Source of the DNA: CAZHTF01 sp964535305
GTDB lineage: Bacteria > Planctomycetota > Phycisphaerae > UBA1845 > Fen-1342
Direction: 5' to 3'
Assembly: GCA_964535305.1 (NCBI GenBank)
Contig: CAZHTF010000001.1
Location: forward strand, 1 to 64,000
Length of the DNA: 64,000 nucleotides
Part shown: positions 45,834 to 53,725 of the stretch, one piece after another
How positions within the stretch are numbered: the first letter of the stretch is position 1
Layout of the letters: every line of letters starts with the position of its first letter
The notes under the pieces: model-generated
What the model was told of the DNA's origin: nothing
What the model saw: the letters and a program-made list of their open reading frames with translations, nothing else
The model's database searches: none
Position numbers and translations under genes: made by a program

Positions 45834-46616
45834 ATGAGCGAGCTCTTGATCATCAATCGGGAAGGTTCCTCGCTGGAGCTTACGCTGAACCGACCCAATG
45901 CGCGAAACGCGCTCTCGCGGGCGCTGATCGCGGGGTTGACCGACGCGATGCGCGTGGCGCAGGCTGACGCTGACGTGCGCGGCGTGATTCTGACGGGGGC
46001 GCCGCCAGCGTTCTGCGCCGGGCTCGATTTGCGTGAAGTTGCCCAAATCGGCGCCGATCAGGCCGAGCACGACGCATCCGCGCTGCTGACGCTCTTTGAG
46101 ACCATCGACAACCTCGAGAAACCGGTGATCGCCGCGATCAACGGTCCAGCCGTCGCGGGCGGCGCGGGGCTGGCGTCGGTCTGCGACATCGTGCTGTGCG
46201 GCGCATCTGGCAGCATTGGCTACCCCGAGATCAAGCGCGGCCTGGTCGCCGCAATCGTCATGACGTATTTGCGGCGGCTGGTGGGCGAGCGCGTCGCCAA
46301 GTACCTGTTGCTGACCGGCGAGAGCCTGAGCGCGCAGCGCTCGGTCGAACTCGGGCTGGCGAACGAGGCGCTCGCGGACGAGCAACTGCTGCCGAGGGCC
46401 CGCGAATACGCCCGGATGTTCGCGGCGTATCCGGTTGAAGCGCTGGCAAATACCAAGCGACTGATGAACCGCATTCGCAGTCTGCAACACGCCGACGCGG
46501 TCACCGAGGCCCGCGCGCTGAACGCGTCGATGCGGCTGACGAGCGAATCCCGCAGCGGCGTGGCGGATTTCCTCAAGAAGCCGAGCGGAGCGCCGCGCCC
46601 GCCTCAAACACCTTGA
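45834..46616 (+). CDS. Enoyl-CoA hydratase/isomerase family protein
   Basis: 260 aa from ATG 45834 (ATG 45816 would add six residues). Crotonase fold: ELTLNRPNARNALSRALI, GAPPAFCAGLDLREVAQIG (oxyanion-hole A-A/G-x-D region), INGPAVAGGAGLASVCDIVL with the second oxyanion Gly, and GYPEIKRGLVAAIVMTYLRR. The catalytic Glu pair of classic crotonases is not certain: the usual position reads YPEIKRGL, so the reaction (hydration, isomerisation or other CoA chemistry) is open. Its last 44 nt overlap the 3' end of the convergent thiE. Confidence 0.9.
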   Translation: MSELLIINREGSSLELTLNRPNARNALSRALIAGLTDAMRVAQADADVRGVILTGAPPAFCAGLDLREVAQIGADQAEHDASALLTLFETIDNLEKPVIAAINGPAVAGGAGLASVCDIVLCGASGSIGYPEIKRGLVAAIVMTYLRRLVGERVAKYLLLTGESLSAQRSVELGLANEALADEQLLPRAREYARMFAAYPVEALANTKRLMNRIRSLQHADAVTEARALNASMRLTSESRSGVADFLKKPSGAPRPPQTP

Positions 46617-47634
46617 GAATCTCGCGTGCCGCCGTCTGCGGATCGGCCGCGGCGATCACGGCGCTGCACACGCACACACACGCCGCCCCGCAACTGGCGA
46701 TTTCGGCGGCGTTGGCTGCGGCGATACCGCCGATCGCGACGACGGGTTCGCGTGCGCTGCCGCAGAGTTCGCGCAGCAATACCGGTCCGGCCAGCTCCGC
46801 TTGCGGCTTGGTGCTGCTGGCGTACATCGGCCCCAATGCCAGGTAGTCCGGCGCCTCGGCGGCGGCGGCCTGAAACTGGGCGGCATTGTGCGTGCTTTTG
46901 CCGATTAGAAGCTGCGCCCCAGCGATCCGCCGCGCTTCTGCCACCGGCAGATCATCTTGCCCGACATGCACACCATCCGCGCCGACGAGTCGTGCGAGAT
47001 CGGCGCGATCGTTGATGATCAGCAAGGCGGCGTGCGCGCGCGTCAGCGCTCGCAGGGCCTGCGCGCGGCGCAGCAGCTCGCTGTCGCTCAGGTGCTTCTC
47101 GCGAAGCTGCAGGCAGGTGGCCCCGCCCAGCAGGGCCGCTTCCGCGATGTTCAACCAATGCCCGCGGCAGAGCGCTTCGGTGATTAGCACGTACAGTCGC
47201 ACAGCCCGGAAGCGCCGCCGCGGCTCGCCGCGCTGCAGCAGCAGCGATTCCAATGAATAAGCCTCGTATCGCAGTGCTTCGGCCTGGGCGGCAAGCGCGG
47301 GCGAAAGCAGCTTGCCATATTCACCCAGCGCGCGGGCCGCCTCGCTCAACCGGCCGCAAGCCGCGCGCAGCACGGCAATCGCGTCGCTGCGGGTCAGCTC
47401 GCCGGGGGCTTTGATCTCGCGGCCGACGTCGCCATCGATGTCGCGCGCGGCGAGCAGCGCGAATTCGGGCAGTGCGGCGAGCGCCGCGCCCAGCGCGTGT
47501 CGCTGGAGCTTCACTCGCTCGGCGATCTGGGCGTCATTCAGGATGAAGCGGGCGAAGTCCTCGATGACGCGCAGGGCTTCCCGCGCGCGGTTGGCGCTGG
47601 CGTCCAGGATGCGCAGGATTTCGTTGGACATCAC
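46573..47634 (-). CDS. thiE: Thiamine phosphate synthase with N-terminal helical domain (bipartite ThiE)
   Basis: 353 aa. The N-terminal part (1 to about 140: LRILDASANRAREALRVIED) is the helical extension found in cyanobacterial-type ThiE. The C-terminal TIM barrel (from about 145) is canonical ThiE: GGATCLQLREKHLSDSELL, INDRADLARLVGADGVHVGQ, DDLPVAEARRIAG, IGKSTHNAAQFQAAA, YLALGPMYASSTKP and VVAIGGIAAANAAEI. It joins HMP-PP and thiazole phosphate into thiamine phosphate. Start at the first or second Met of MMSNEIL. No other thi genes are adjacent. It converges on the enoyl-CoA hydratase gene with 44-bp overlap. Confidence 0.94.
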   Translation of the reverse strand: MMSNEILRILDASANRAREALRVIEDFARFILNDAQIAERVKLQRHALGAALAALPEFALLAARDIDGDVGREIKAPGELTRSDAIAVLRAACGRLSEAARALGEYGKLLSPALAAQAEALRYEAYSLESLLLQRGEPRRRFRAVRLYVLITEALCRGHWLNIAEAALLGGATCLQLREKHLSDSELLRRAQALRALTRAHAALLIINDRADLARLVGADGVHVGQDDLPVAEARRIAGAQLLIGKSTHNAAQFQAAAAEAPDYLALGPMYASSTKPQAELAGPVLLRELCGSAREPVVAIGGIAAANAAEIASCGAACVCVCSAVIAAADPQTAAREILKVFEAGAALRSAS

Positions 47635-47643
47635 ACCAAACGA

Positions 47644-48048
47644 TCAATGATCGACGAGCTTCAGGTCGCGCAGCATCTGCACGACGGCGACCAAAATCGG
47701 GATGGTGCTGATCGCCACGCACCATTCGGCCAGGCGCCGGCCCAGGTTCGGCCGTCGGCGGCCGACGAATTCACAAATCGTGACGACGAACAGCACCAGG
47801 CCGAACTTGTAAACGACCATGCCCGGCAACCCGGCGCGGTGTATCACCCAGGCCGCCAGCAGATTCAGTTCCGCGCCGCGATCACCGAAGATCGGGTGCA
47901 GGATCAAATAGGTGAAAAGAATATCGAGCGCCGCCAGGAACACGTACCACACATAGACTTGTGGGAAGAGCACGTGCGCAACATGCAGTGCGCCGTCCTG
48001 CGCGGCGGGATCGGGGCTGCGCTGCGGGTCAAGCGGCTGTGTCGACAC
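47644..48048 (-). CDS. DUF5658 family small membrane protein
   Basis: 134 aa. Start GTG 48048, with GGAG four nt upstream. Three transmembrane helices: VYVWYVFLAALDILFTYLIL (about 31-50), the region after ELNLLAAWVIHRAGLPGMVV (about 60-95), and ISTIPILVAVVQML (about 112-125). The pattern YVFLAALDILFTYLIL...ELNLLA....G...YK is that of DUF5658. Role unknown. It lies 9 bp upstream of thiE on the same strand, so the two probably share a transcript. Confidence 0.85.
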   Translation of the reverse strand: MSTQPLDPQRSPDPAAQDGALHVAHVLFPQVYVWYVFLAALDILFTYLILHPIFGDRGAELNLLAAWVIHRAGLPGMVVYKFGLVLFVVTICEFVGRRRPNLGRRLAEWCVAISTIPILVAVVQMLRDLKLVDH

Positions 48049-48145
48049 GACACTCCATCATATTTTACTAACCGGACCGTTCCCAGGCACGCTCGCGCCC
48101 AGCTCCGGAGGCAGTCTGAACGACCCGAGAATCGGCCGATTCCGC

Positions 48146-48180
48146 GCGCTGCTGCAATTTTTGCGGATCTGCAGCAGCGC
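48146..48180. repeat. 11-bp perfect inverted repeat in a divergent intergenic region
   Basis: GCGCTGCTGCA (48146-48156) and its exact complement (48170-48180) with a 13-nt A/T-rich loop (ATTTTTGCGGATC). It lies between the start codons of the DUF5658 gene (minus) and the flippase gene (plus), so it is not an end-of-gene terminator; an operator or leader hairpin is possible. Confidence 0.5.
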
Positions 48181-48325
48181 GACCGGCGTAGCAACTTGTA
48201 GCGCAACTCGCCGAAGATCCGTTTTAGGGCGATGAAGGATAGACGCACTGCCTTCCCGGCGCTGCGGCGAAAACTCGCCGTGACCCTGGACGATCCGCTA
48301 GTTACTATGTCATCAGGGGCGATTT

Positions 48326-49291
48326 GTGGGCCGACGCGTCTGGGTTCTCTACGGGCTACGTGTCGGATTCAGCCTGGCGCTATTGGGCCTGCTCGTTTTT
48401 CTGCTTCCACTCGACCGACTCGCGCAGAGTGTTCAGCGGCTCTCGCCCGCGGTCTGGCTACTGGTACTGCTCGGATTCCTGGCGACGCACGCGTGTTGTG
48501 CGCTCAAGTGGTACCTGCTGATCGGCGCTTGTGGCGGAGCCGTGCCCATCCGCCTCGCCTTCCAGGCATATTTTGCCGGCTTGTTCGGCAACCTGCTGCT
48601 GCCTTCGATCATCGGCGGCGACATGGTGGCAATCGCCACCGCGTATCGGCGCAGCCGGCAGCGGGCCGGATTGCTGCTGGGATCGGCGCTCAATCGTGCT
48701 CAGGATCTTGTCGCGCTGCTGGCGCTTGCGACCGGCTCCATTTTTCTGCTGCCTTCGGAGGGTGGCCTGAGTCGCACGATCCTGTTCGGTGCTGCGGGGT
48801 CGATTGTCGGCGGCCTGCTGCTGGTCTGCGGCTGCGCGTGGCTGATTCCCGCGCGGATCTGCCCGCACAAAGCGCGCCGCAAGCTGGTGCGCGTCCGCCG
48901 CGCCCTTCTTGCCATCCGGCAGCACGCACACGTCGTGGCGCTAACGTTGGGATTTTCCCTGGCGCTGCAGGCGTCGCTGGCGCTGCTGAATTTCGGCCTG
49001 GCCCGGTCGATCGGCCTGAATGTTGGCCTGGCGGCGTGGGTTTTCGCCTGGCCGCTGGCGAAACTGGCCGCGTTCGTGCCGCTGACGCAGGGCGGCATCG
49101 GGGCGCGTGAAGTCGCGCTGGTCGCGTTGCTCGCGCCGCTGGGCGCCGACTCGACGCAGACGTTCGCGGTCGGGCTGTGCTGGGAGTCGATCGTGGTGGC
49201 CGCCGGATTACTGGGCGGGCTGCTGGCGCTGCGCCTGGCGCCGCGCTCGCGCATGCCGCGCGAAGTTGCGCCCTTGCCGACGCACGGCTGA
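48326..49291 (+). CDS. Lysylphosphatidylglycerol synthase TM region/flippase-like protein
   Basis: 321 aa from GTG 48326 (AGGGGCG just upstream). UPF0104/LPG synthase membrane-domain family with about eight helices. Diagnostic segments: SIIGGDMVAIATAYRRSR (a conserved GGD..R region), SALNRAQDLVALLALATGSI, and FVPLTQGGIGAREVALVALL (the family's P---GG-G--E motif). Such proteins translocate lipids or lipid-linked intermediates across the inner membrane. The next gene (49343) is an ArnT-like glycosyltransferase in the same direction with 51 bp between, so the two may act on the same lipid-linked sugar. Confidence 0.9.
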   Translation: MGRRVWVLYGLRVGFSLALLGLLVFLLPLDRLAQSVQRLSPAVWLLVLLGFLATHACCALKWYLLIGACGGAVPIRLAFQAYFAGLFGNLLLPSIIGGDMVAIATAYRRSRQRAGLLLGSALNRAQDLVALLALATGSIFLLPSEGGLSRTILFGAAGSIVGGLLLVCGCAWLIPARICPHKARRKLVRVRRALLAIRQHAHVVALTLGFSLALQASLALLNFGLARSIGLNVGLAAWVFAWPLAKLAAFVPLTQGGIGAREVALVALLAPLGADSTQTFAVGLCWESIVVAAGLLGGLLALRLAPRSRMPREVAPLPTHG

Positions 49292-49342
49292 TCGAGCACA
49301 GTCGGGAGTGATTCGCACGGCGCGCGCTCGAGGTCTCGCTGC

Positions 49343-51055
49343 ATGCAGCGACCCCTATCGGTTACGTCTTGGACCGTGTGCGCGCTGTTCGTGCTGGCGC
49401 TCGCGCTGCGCGTGTATGACCTCGAGCGCATGGGCCTGGGACACCCGGAGAATTACGTCCCGGGGATCGCCGTGCCACGCTGGGTCGAAGACCCGCCGCC
49501 GCGCACCGATCTGGCCGGGATTCTGCGGGGGACGCTGCGCGACGGGCATCCACCGGCGTACTTCCTCGCGATGCACGCGTGGGAGCAACTCTTCGGCACA
49601 AGTCTGACTGCGCTTCGGCTCCCGTCGGCGATCTGCGGCGCGCTATGTGTGCCGCTTGTGATGGCCATCGCCAGTCGCGGCGGTGGCGCGCCGGCCGCGC
49701 TGCTGGCCGGGCTACTGCTGGCGCTGCACGCGTTCCACCTGCATTGGAGCCAGCTCGCGCGCATGTACGCGTTCGCGGCGATGCTGATGCTCGCCTCGAC
49801 CTGGCTGCTGCTGCGCATGCTCGAATCGCCGCCGCAAAGACACACGCGCTGGCTTCGCGCCGCGTATGTGCTGGTGACGGCAGTTGGCTTGTGGACGCAG
49901 ATTTACTGCTGGCCGCTGCTGTTTGCGCAGATGATCTGGGCCGCGGTGACCAGTCTGCGGCAGGCGCGGGTGAATGTCGCGCTGCGGGCGCAGTGGCAAG
50001 CGCTGATCCTGGGCGCGCCGGTGGTGGTGCTGTCGATCTATCAGAACCCGGTCAGCGACTGGCGCGAGCCCGCGCTTGAATACCTGCAACTCGGGAACCT
50101 CTTCTCCAGCACGCTCTTCTTCAGTGTGCCTGCGCGGCAACCGCTCGTTCCGCTGCCGGCGCTGATTGCGCTGACGATCGGATTGTTGCTGCTAGCGCTA
50201 CGGCGGCACGCCGGCGGCGAACGGCCGTCTGGGATGGCCGAAGCCCCTCCCTCGGATTCGCCGACGACGCTCGCGCAGCCGCCCGTGATCAACTTTGTTT
50301 TCGTGCTCTCCGCGCTGCTGATCGCGGGCTTGATGCTCGCGTTCGCGCTGTATGCACCCCGGCATGGCCGCTATCGGCCGCTGGCGCTGTGCCTGGCGTC
50401 CGCGTTCCCGCTACTGGTGGTCGGCCTGGCGGCGCTCGAAGCGCGCGTCTGGCCGCGGGTGCTCGAGTGGCGTCGCCGCTGGCGATCCGCGCGCTTGCTG
50501 GAACTCCTGGACCAGCCGGCGCTGCTGCTGGCGCTGCTGCCGTTTGCGTGCATGGTGCTGCTGCTGGTGGCGCGCGGCACGTATGTCGCGCGCGGCGCGC
50601 TGCTCTTTGTGCCGTTTCTGATCTGGGCCTGCGCCATCGGCATGGCGCGCATCTGGCGCTGGCAGCCAGTAGCAGGGCTGCTCACGCTAGCGCTGGCACT
50701 GCTGGTTCAGCTCGACGCGCTGCGGCATGCGCGCGACGCCGACGCCACGCCCATCGATTATCGCGGGCTGGCCGTGCAACTGAACGCGGAGCTGCGGCCG
50801 GGCGACCTGATCCTGGTGCGCAACAACTTCCAGATTCAGCCGCTCTTTTACTACACGCGCCAGGCGCTCTCACAGTACGTGCACCGCGAGCGGAACGTCG
50901 CCGTGCAGCGCCAGCCCGAGCCGCGCCGCGTCTGGTGCGTCAGCTTCGGAAAAAACGAGCTGGACCCGGCGCTGCGTGAGGCGGTCGGCGAATTGCAGGA
51001 GACTCTGCGGCTGACCGCCCGCGGCGCGCAGGCCATACTCTTCGCAAGCCGCTGA
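49343..51055 (+). CDS. GT39-like polytopic glycosyltransferase
   Basis: 570 aa, about ten hydrophobic helices. First-loop region: VYDLERMGLGHPENYVPGIA; then the family-typical GHPPAYFLAMHAWEQLFGTS followed by LTALRLPSAICGALCVPLVM and LHAFHLHWSQLARMYAFAAM. It lacks the DE motif of ArnT in the first loop (acidic residues DPPPRTDLAGIL instead), so it may use a different donor. Likely transfers a sugar from a polyprenyl-phosphate donor to an envelope acceptor. It follows the flippase-like gene on the same strand. Confidence 0.85.
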   Translation: MQRPLSVTSWTVCALFVLALALRVYDLERMGLGHPENYVPGIAVPRWVEDPPPRTDLAGILRGTLRDGHPPAYFLAMHAWEQLFGTSLTALRLPSAICGALCVPLVMAIASRGGGAPAALLAGLLLALHAFHLHWSQLARMYAFAAMLMLASTWLLLRMLESPPQRHTRWLRAAYVLVTAVGLWTQIYCWPLLFAQMIWAAVTSLRQARVNVALRAQWQALILGAPVVVLSIYQNPVSDWREPALEYLQLGNLFSSTLFFSVPARQPLVPLPALIALTIGLLLLALRRHAGGERPSGMAEAPPSDSPTTLAQPPVINFVFVLSALLIAGLMLAFALYAPRHGRYRPLALCLASAFPLLVVGLAALEARVWPRVLEWRRRWRSARLLELLDQPALLLALLPFACMVLLLVARGTYVARGALLFVPFLIWACAIGMARIWRWQPVAGLLTLALALLVQLDALRHARDADATPIDYRGLAVQLNAELRPGDLILVRNNFQIQPLFYYTRQALSQYVHRERNVAVQRQPEPRRVWCVSFGKNELDPALREAVGELQETLRLTARGAQAILFASR

Positions 51056-51187
51056 CGCGCGGCTAGGATTGCGATACACTACATTCTCGGCTCTGCACGC
51101 GACCCGTGGCGAAATACGCGCGGCACGCAGCGCCCGCTGCGCGACCCGCCGAGCGCGGCGAGTGGTAGCGCTCAGGAGATTCACGCC

Positions 51188-51649
51188 GTGCCGCGCCGAG
51201 CTCTTCGATTTGAAACGCTGGACGAGATGCTGCAGGAAGTCGAACGGCTGTGTGCGGTGGAGCAGAGCGGCAAGCTACAGCGCAGCGGCAACTGGACGCT
51301 CGGGCAGGCGCTTGGGCACCTGGCGGCCTGGATTAACTACGCCTACGAGGGCTACCCGTTCAGATCCGCGCCGTGGTTTGTGCGGCTCTTTGTGAAGCTG
51401 CAGCGAAAACGCCTGCTAAACAAGGGCCTGCCGGCGGGCATGCGCCTGTCCGGCGTGCCGGGCGGAACGTACGCGATCGACCCGCTCCCGACCGGCGAAG
51501 GCGCTACTCGACTCGAGGCGGCCGTGGCGCGGCTGCAGCGCGGCGAAGCCCCGCGACACCCCAGCCCGGCAATGGGCGCCTGCACGCCGAACGAACTCGT
51601 GCTGCTGAATCTGCGGCACGCGGAGCTGCACCTGAGCCACTTTTCGTGA
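51188..51649 (+). CDS. DUF1569 domain protein
   Basis: 153 aa. Starts at GTG 51188 with AGGAG nine nt upstream. Sequence fits DUF1569, a DinB-like helical-bundle family: LRFETLDEMLQEVERL, SGNWTLGQALGHLAAWINY, then FVKLQRKRLLNKGLPAG and PNELVLLNLRHAELHLSHFS (His residues at the positions used for metal in DinB-like folds). Function unknown; monocistronic, with TACACT/TACATT sequences near 51077 as possible -10 elements. Confidence 0.85.
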   Translation: MPRRALRFETLDEMLQEVERLCAVEQSGKLQRSGNWTLGQALGHLAAWINYAYEGYPFRSAPWFVRLFVKLQRKRLLNKGLPAGMRLSGVPGGTYAIDPLPTGEGATRLEAAVARLQRGEAPRHPSPAMGACTPNELVLLNLRHAELHLSHFS

Positions 51650-51811
51650 GTGCCCCTCGCTCGAAAACCGCGCGGCCGACTCGCGCCTGTTGCCGAAACG
51701 CGCGCGGCCGCGTCGCGCGCAACGCCGCGCCGGTCGCTCCACAAGTGCGCGGCGACACCGCGAACGCAGTGCGACGTGCGGATTGAGTTTCTTCGGCAGC
51801 GGTGCGCAGAA

Positions 51812-52240
51812 CTACTTGCTGGTCAGCAGCTTCTTCACGACGCGCTGCGTGAGTTTGGCGTCCTCCTCGCTCGCCAACGCGATGTAACACACGCTGCGCT
51901 TGCCCAGCGCCGCGGACGAAAGACCGCGGATGTTCAGGTTCGCGTCCGCGAGTCTGCGTGTGATGTTGGCGCCGAGCCCGGGTCGATCCGGCCCTTCGAT
52001 CCGCACCACGTGCATGCCGGCGGCCTTGGCCAGGCCGCAGTCGCGTGCGGCGCGCACCTGGGCCGCGCCCTTGATCGGGGCGATGAATGCCCGCGAGGTG
52101 TTCTCGGTCACACGCCGGGCGATGACGAACTCCAGATTCGCGCCGCTGTTGAACAGGCCTTCGAGCACGCGCGCCAGCATGCCGGGCCGGTTCAGCAGGT
52201 CCACCGCCCAAACGTCCACCCTGCCGATCTTGTAGGACAC
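51812..52240 (-). CDS. Tandem ACT-domain protein
   Basis: 142 aa made of two ACT domains: VDVWAVDLLNRPGMLARVLE (about 8-27) and VVRIEGPDRPGLGANITRRL (about 78-97), each with the conserved RPG turn. The second ends in RGLSSAALGKRSVCYIALAS. ACT pairs bind amino acids or related ligands and regulate enzymes or transcription; no catalytic domain is attached. Start ATG 52240. It is divergent from the RND adaptor gene. Ligand unknown. Confidence 0.88.
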   Translation of the reverse strand: MSYKIGRVDVWAVDLLNRPGMLARVLEGLFNSGANLEFVIARRVTENTSRAFIAPIKGAAQVRAARDCGLAKAAGMHVVRIEGPDRPGLGANITRRLADANLNIRGLSSAALGKRSVCYIALASEEDAKLTQRVVKKLLTSK

Positions 52241-52508
52241 GACGTGTCTCCGTCAGTCAACTGAGTTGTACGCTGAACGGTAGCCAGACTTGCAGCGGCT
52301 GACCAGTGTCCGCGGGAATTCCGCGGCTGGGCAACGGATCGCGGGCGCCGCATCGCCATCGCGACGTGTGAACGACTTCAATCCGCGCGCGGGCAGCGCG
52401 GCGTGTATCCTGGCCGTGAGGGCGCGCAAGCACGATCGTGGCGTGCGAACGCGGTCGGGGCGTGCGATAATGCGGAATGCACCTCGGGCGCGATGACGGA
52501 GCGGACGA

Positions 52509-53717
52509 ATGTCGATGCAGCGATTCGCACAGACCATAGCGCGCGTGCTCATGCTCCCCATGCTGGCTGGTTTTTGCGGGGCGTGTCGCCCGCCGCCGCC
52601 GCAATTCGCAGCCCCGCCGCCGCCGGCGGTGACGGTGGCATTGCCGGTTGAGCACGTGGTTCCGGAGCGGCTGGAGCTGAGCGGGCGGACGCGCGCGGTG
52701 GAAGTGGTGGATGTGCGGGCGCGCGTGAAGGGCTTTCTGGAGACCAAGCGCGTCGACGGCGGGCAGCGCGTCAATGCCGGCGATGTGCTCTTCAACATCG
52801 ACCCGCGGACGTTTGCGGCGGCGGTGCGCGAGGCCGCGGCCCAGGTGCAGTCGACCGAGGCGATGCTGCGGGCGGCGACGCTGACGCGCGAGCGCATTCT
52901 GCGCGCGGCGCAGTCCGAAGCGGCCACGCAGGAGGAGCTGGATCGCTCCGCCGCCGAACTGGACGCCGCCAATGCCGCGGTGGAGATCGCCCGCGCGCGG
53001 CTGGCGACCGCCGAGCTGGAGCTGGAATTCACGACGGTTCGCGCACCGATCGCGGGGCGCACCAGCTTTGTGAATGTGGAGGAAGGCGAGCTGGTGGGGG
53101 CGAATGAGCCGACGTTGCTGACGCGGATCGTGAATGACGTCGAAATGTACGCCGAGTTCGAGATCGACGAGCGCACGCTGCTGACGCTGCGCCGCGCGCA
53201 CGGCTACCAGCGGCCGAATGAGGGCGGACGCGAGCCGCTGCCGATCTGGCTGAGTGTCGAGGGCCTGGAGCGCACGTTCGAAGGCCGCTTTCACATGGCC
53301 GACGCGCAGCTCAACGTGGAGACCGGCACGCTGCGCGTACAGGCGATTTTCGACAACTCGATGGGCATGCTGCTGCCGGGCATGTTCGTGCGGATCCTGA
53401 TCGTGCTGGACGAGCGCCCGGCCATGCTCGTGCCGGACGTGGCCGTGCTGGCCGACCAGGCTGGGCGATATGTCCTGACCGTGAACGAGAAGAACGTGGT
53501 CGAGCGCCGCGCGGTGACGGTCGGGCGCGTGCATGAGCGGCTGCGGGTGATCGTCAGCGGCCTGGGACAATCCGAGCGCGTGATTGTGAACGGCATTCAG
53601 CGGGCCCGTCCGGGGGCGGCGGTCGCGCCGACGCTGGGCGTGATCGCGCCGCCGGCGCAACCGTCGAGCACGCACCCGACGAGTGCGCAGCCGCCGCGCG
53701 CGGCCGCGGCGCCTTAG
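52509..53717 (+). CDS. RND efflux periplasmic adaptor (membrane fusion protein)
   Basis: 402 aa. GGAG lies seven nt before ATG 52509. The N-terminus is a short hydrophobic stretch with Cys residues (LPMLAGFCGAC) that only loosely fits a lipobox. HlyD/AcrA-type architecture follows: barrel-sandwich (SGRTRAVEVVDVRARVKGFL, VRAPIAGRTSFVNVEEGELV), an alpha-helical hairpin coiled coil (about 115-170), beta-barrel and membrane-proximal domain, and a Pro/Ala tail. It links the inner-membrane pump encoded 8 bp downstream to an outer-membrane channel. No channel gene is nearby. Substrates unknown. Confidence 0.92.
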   Translation: MSMQRFAQTIARVLMLPMLAGFCGACRPPPPQFAAPPPPAVTVALPVEHVVPERLELSGRTRAVEVVDVRARVKGFLETKRVDGGQRVNAGDVLFNIDPRTFAAAVREAAAQVQSTEAMLRAATLTRERILRAAQSEAATQEELDRSAAELDAANAAVEIARARLATAELELEFTTVRAPIAGRTSFVNVEEGELVGANEPTLLTRIVNDVEMYAEFEIDERTLLTLRRAHGYQRPNEGGREPLPIWLSVEGLERTFEGRFHMADAQLNVETGTLRVQAIFDNSMGMLLPGMFVRILIVLDERPAMLVPDVAVLADQAGRYVLTVNEKNVVERRAVTVGRVHERLRVIVSGLGQSERVIVNGIQRARPGAAVAPTLGVIAPPAQPSSTHPTSAQPPRAAAAP

Positions 53718-53725
53718 GAGCGTCT

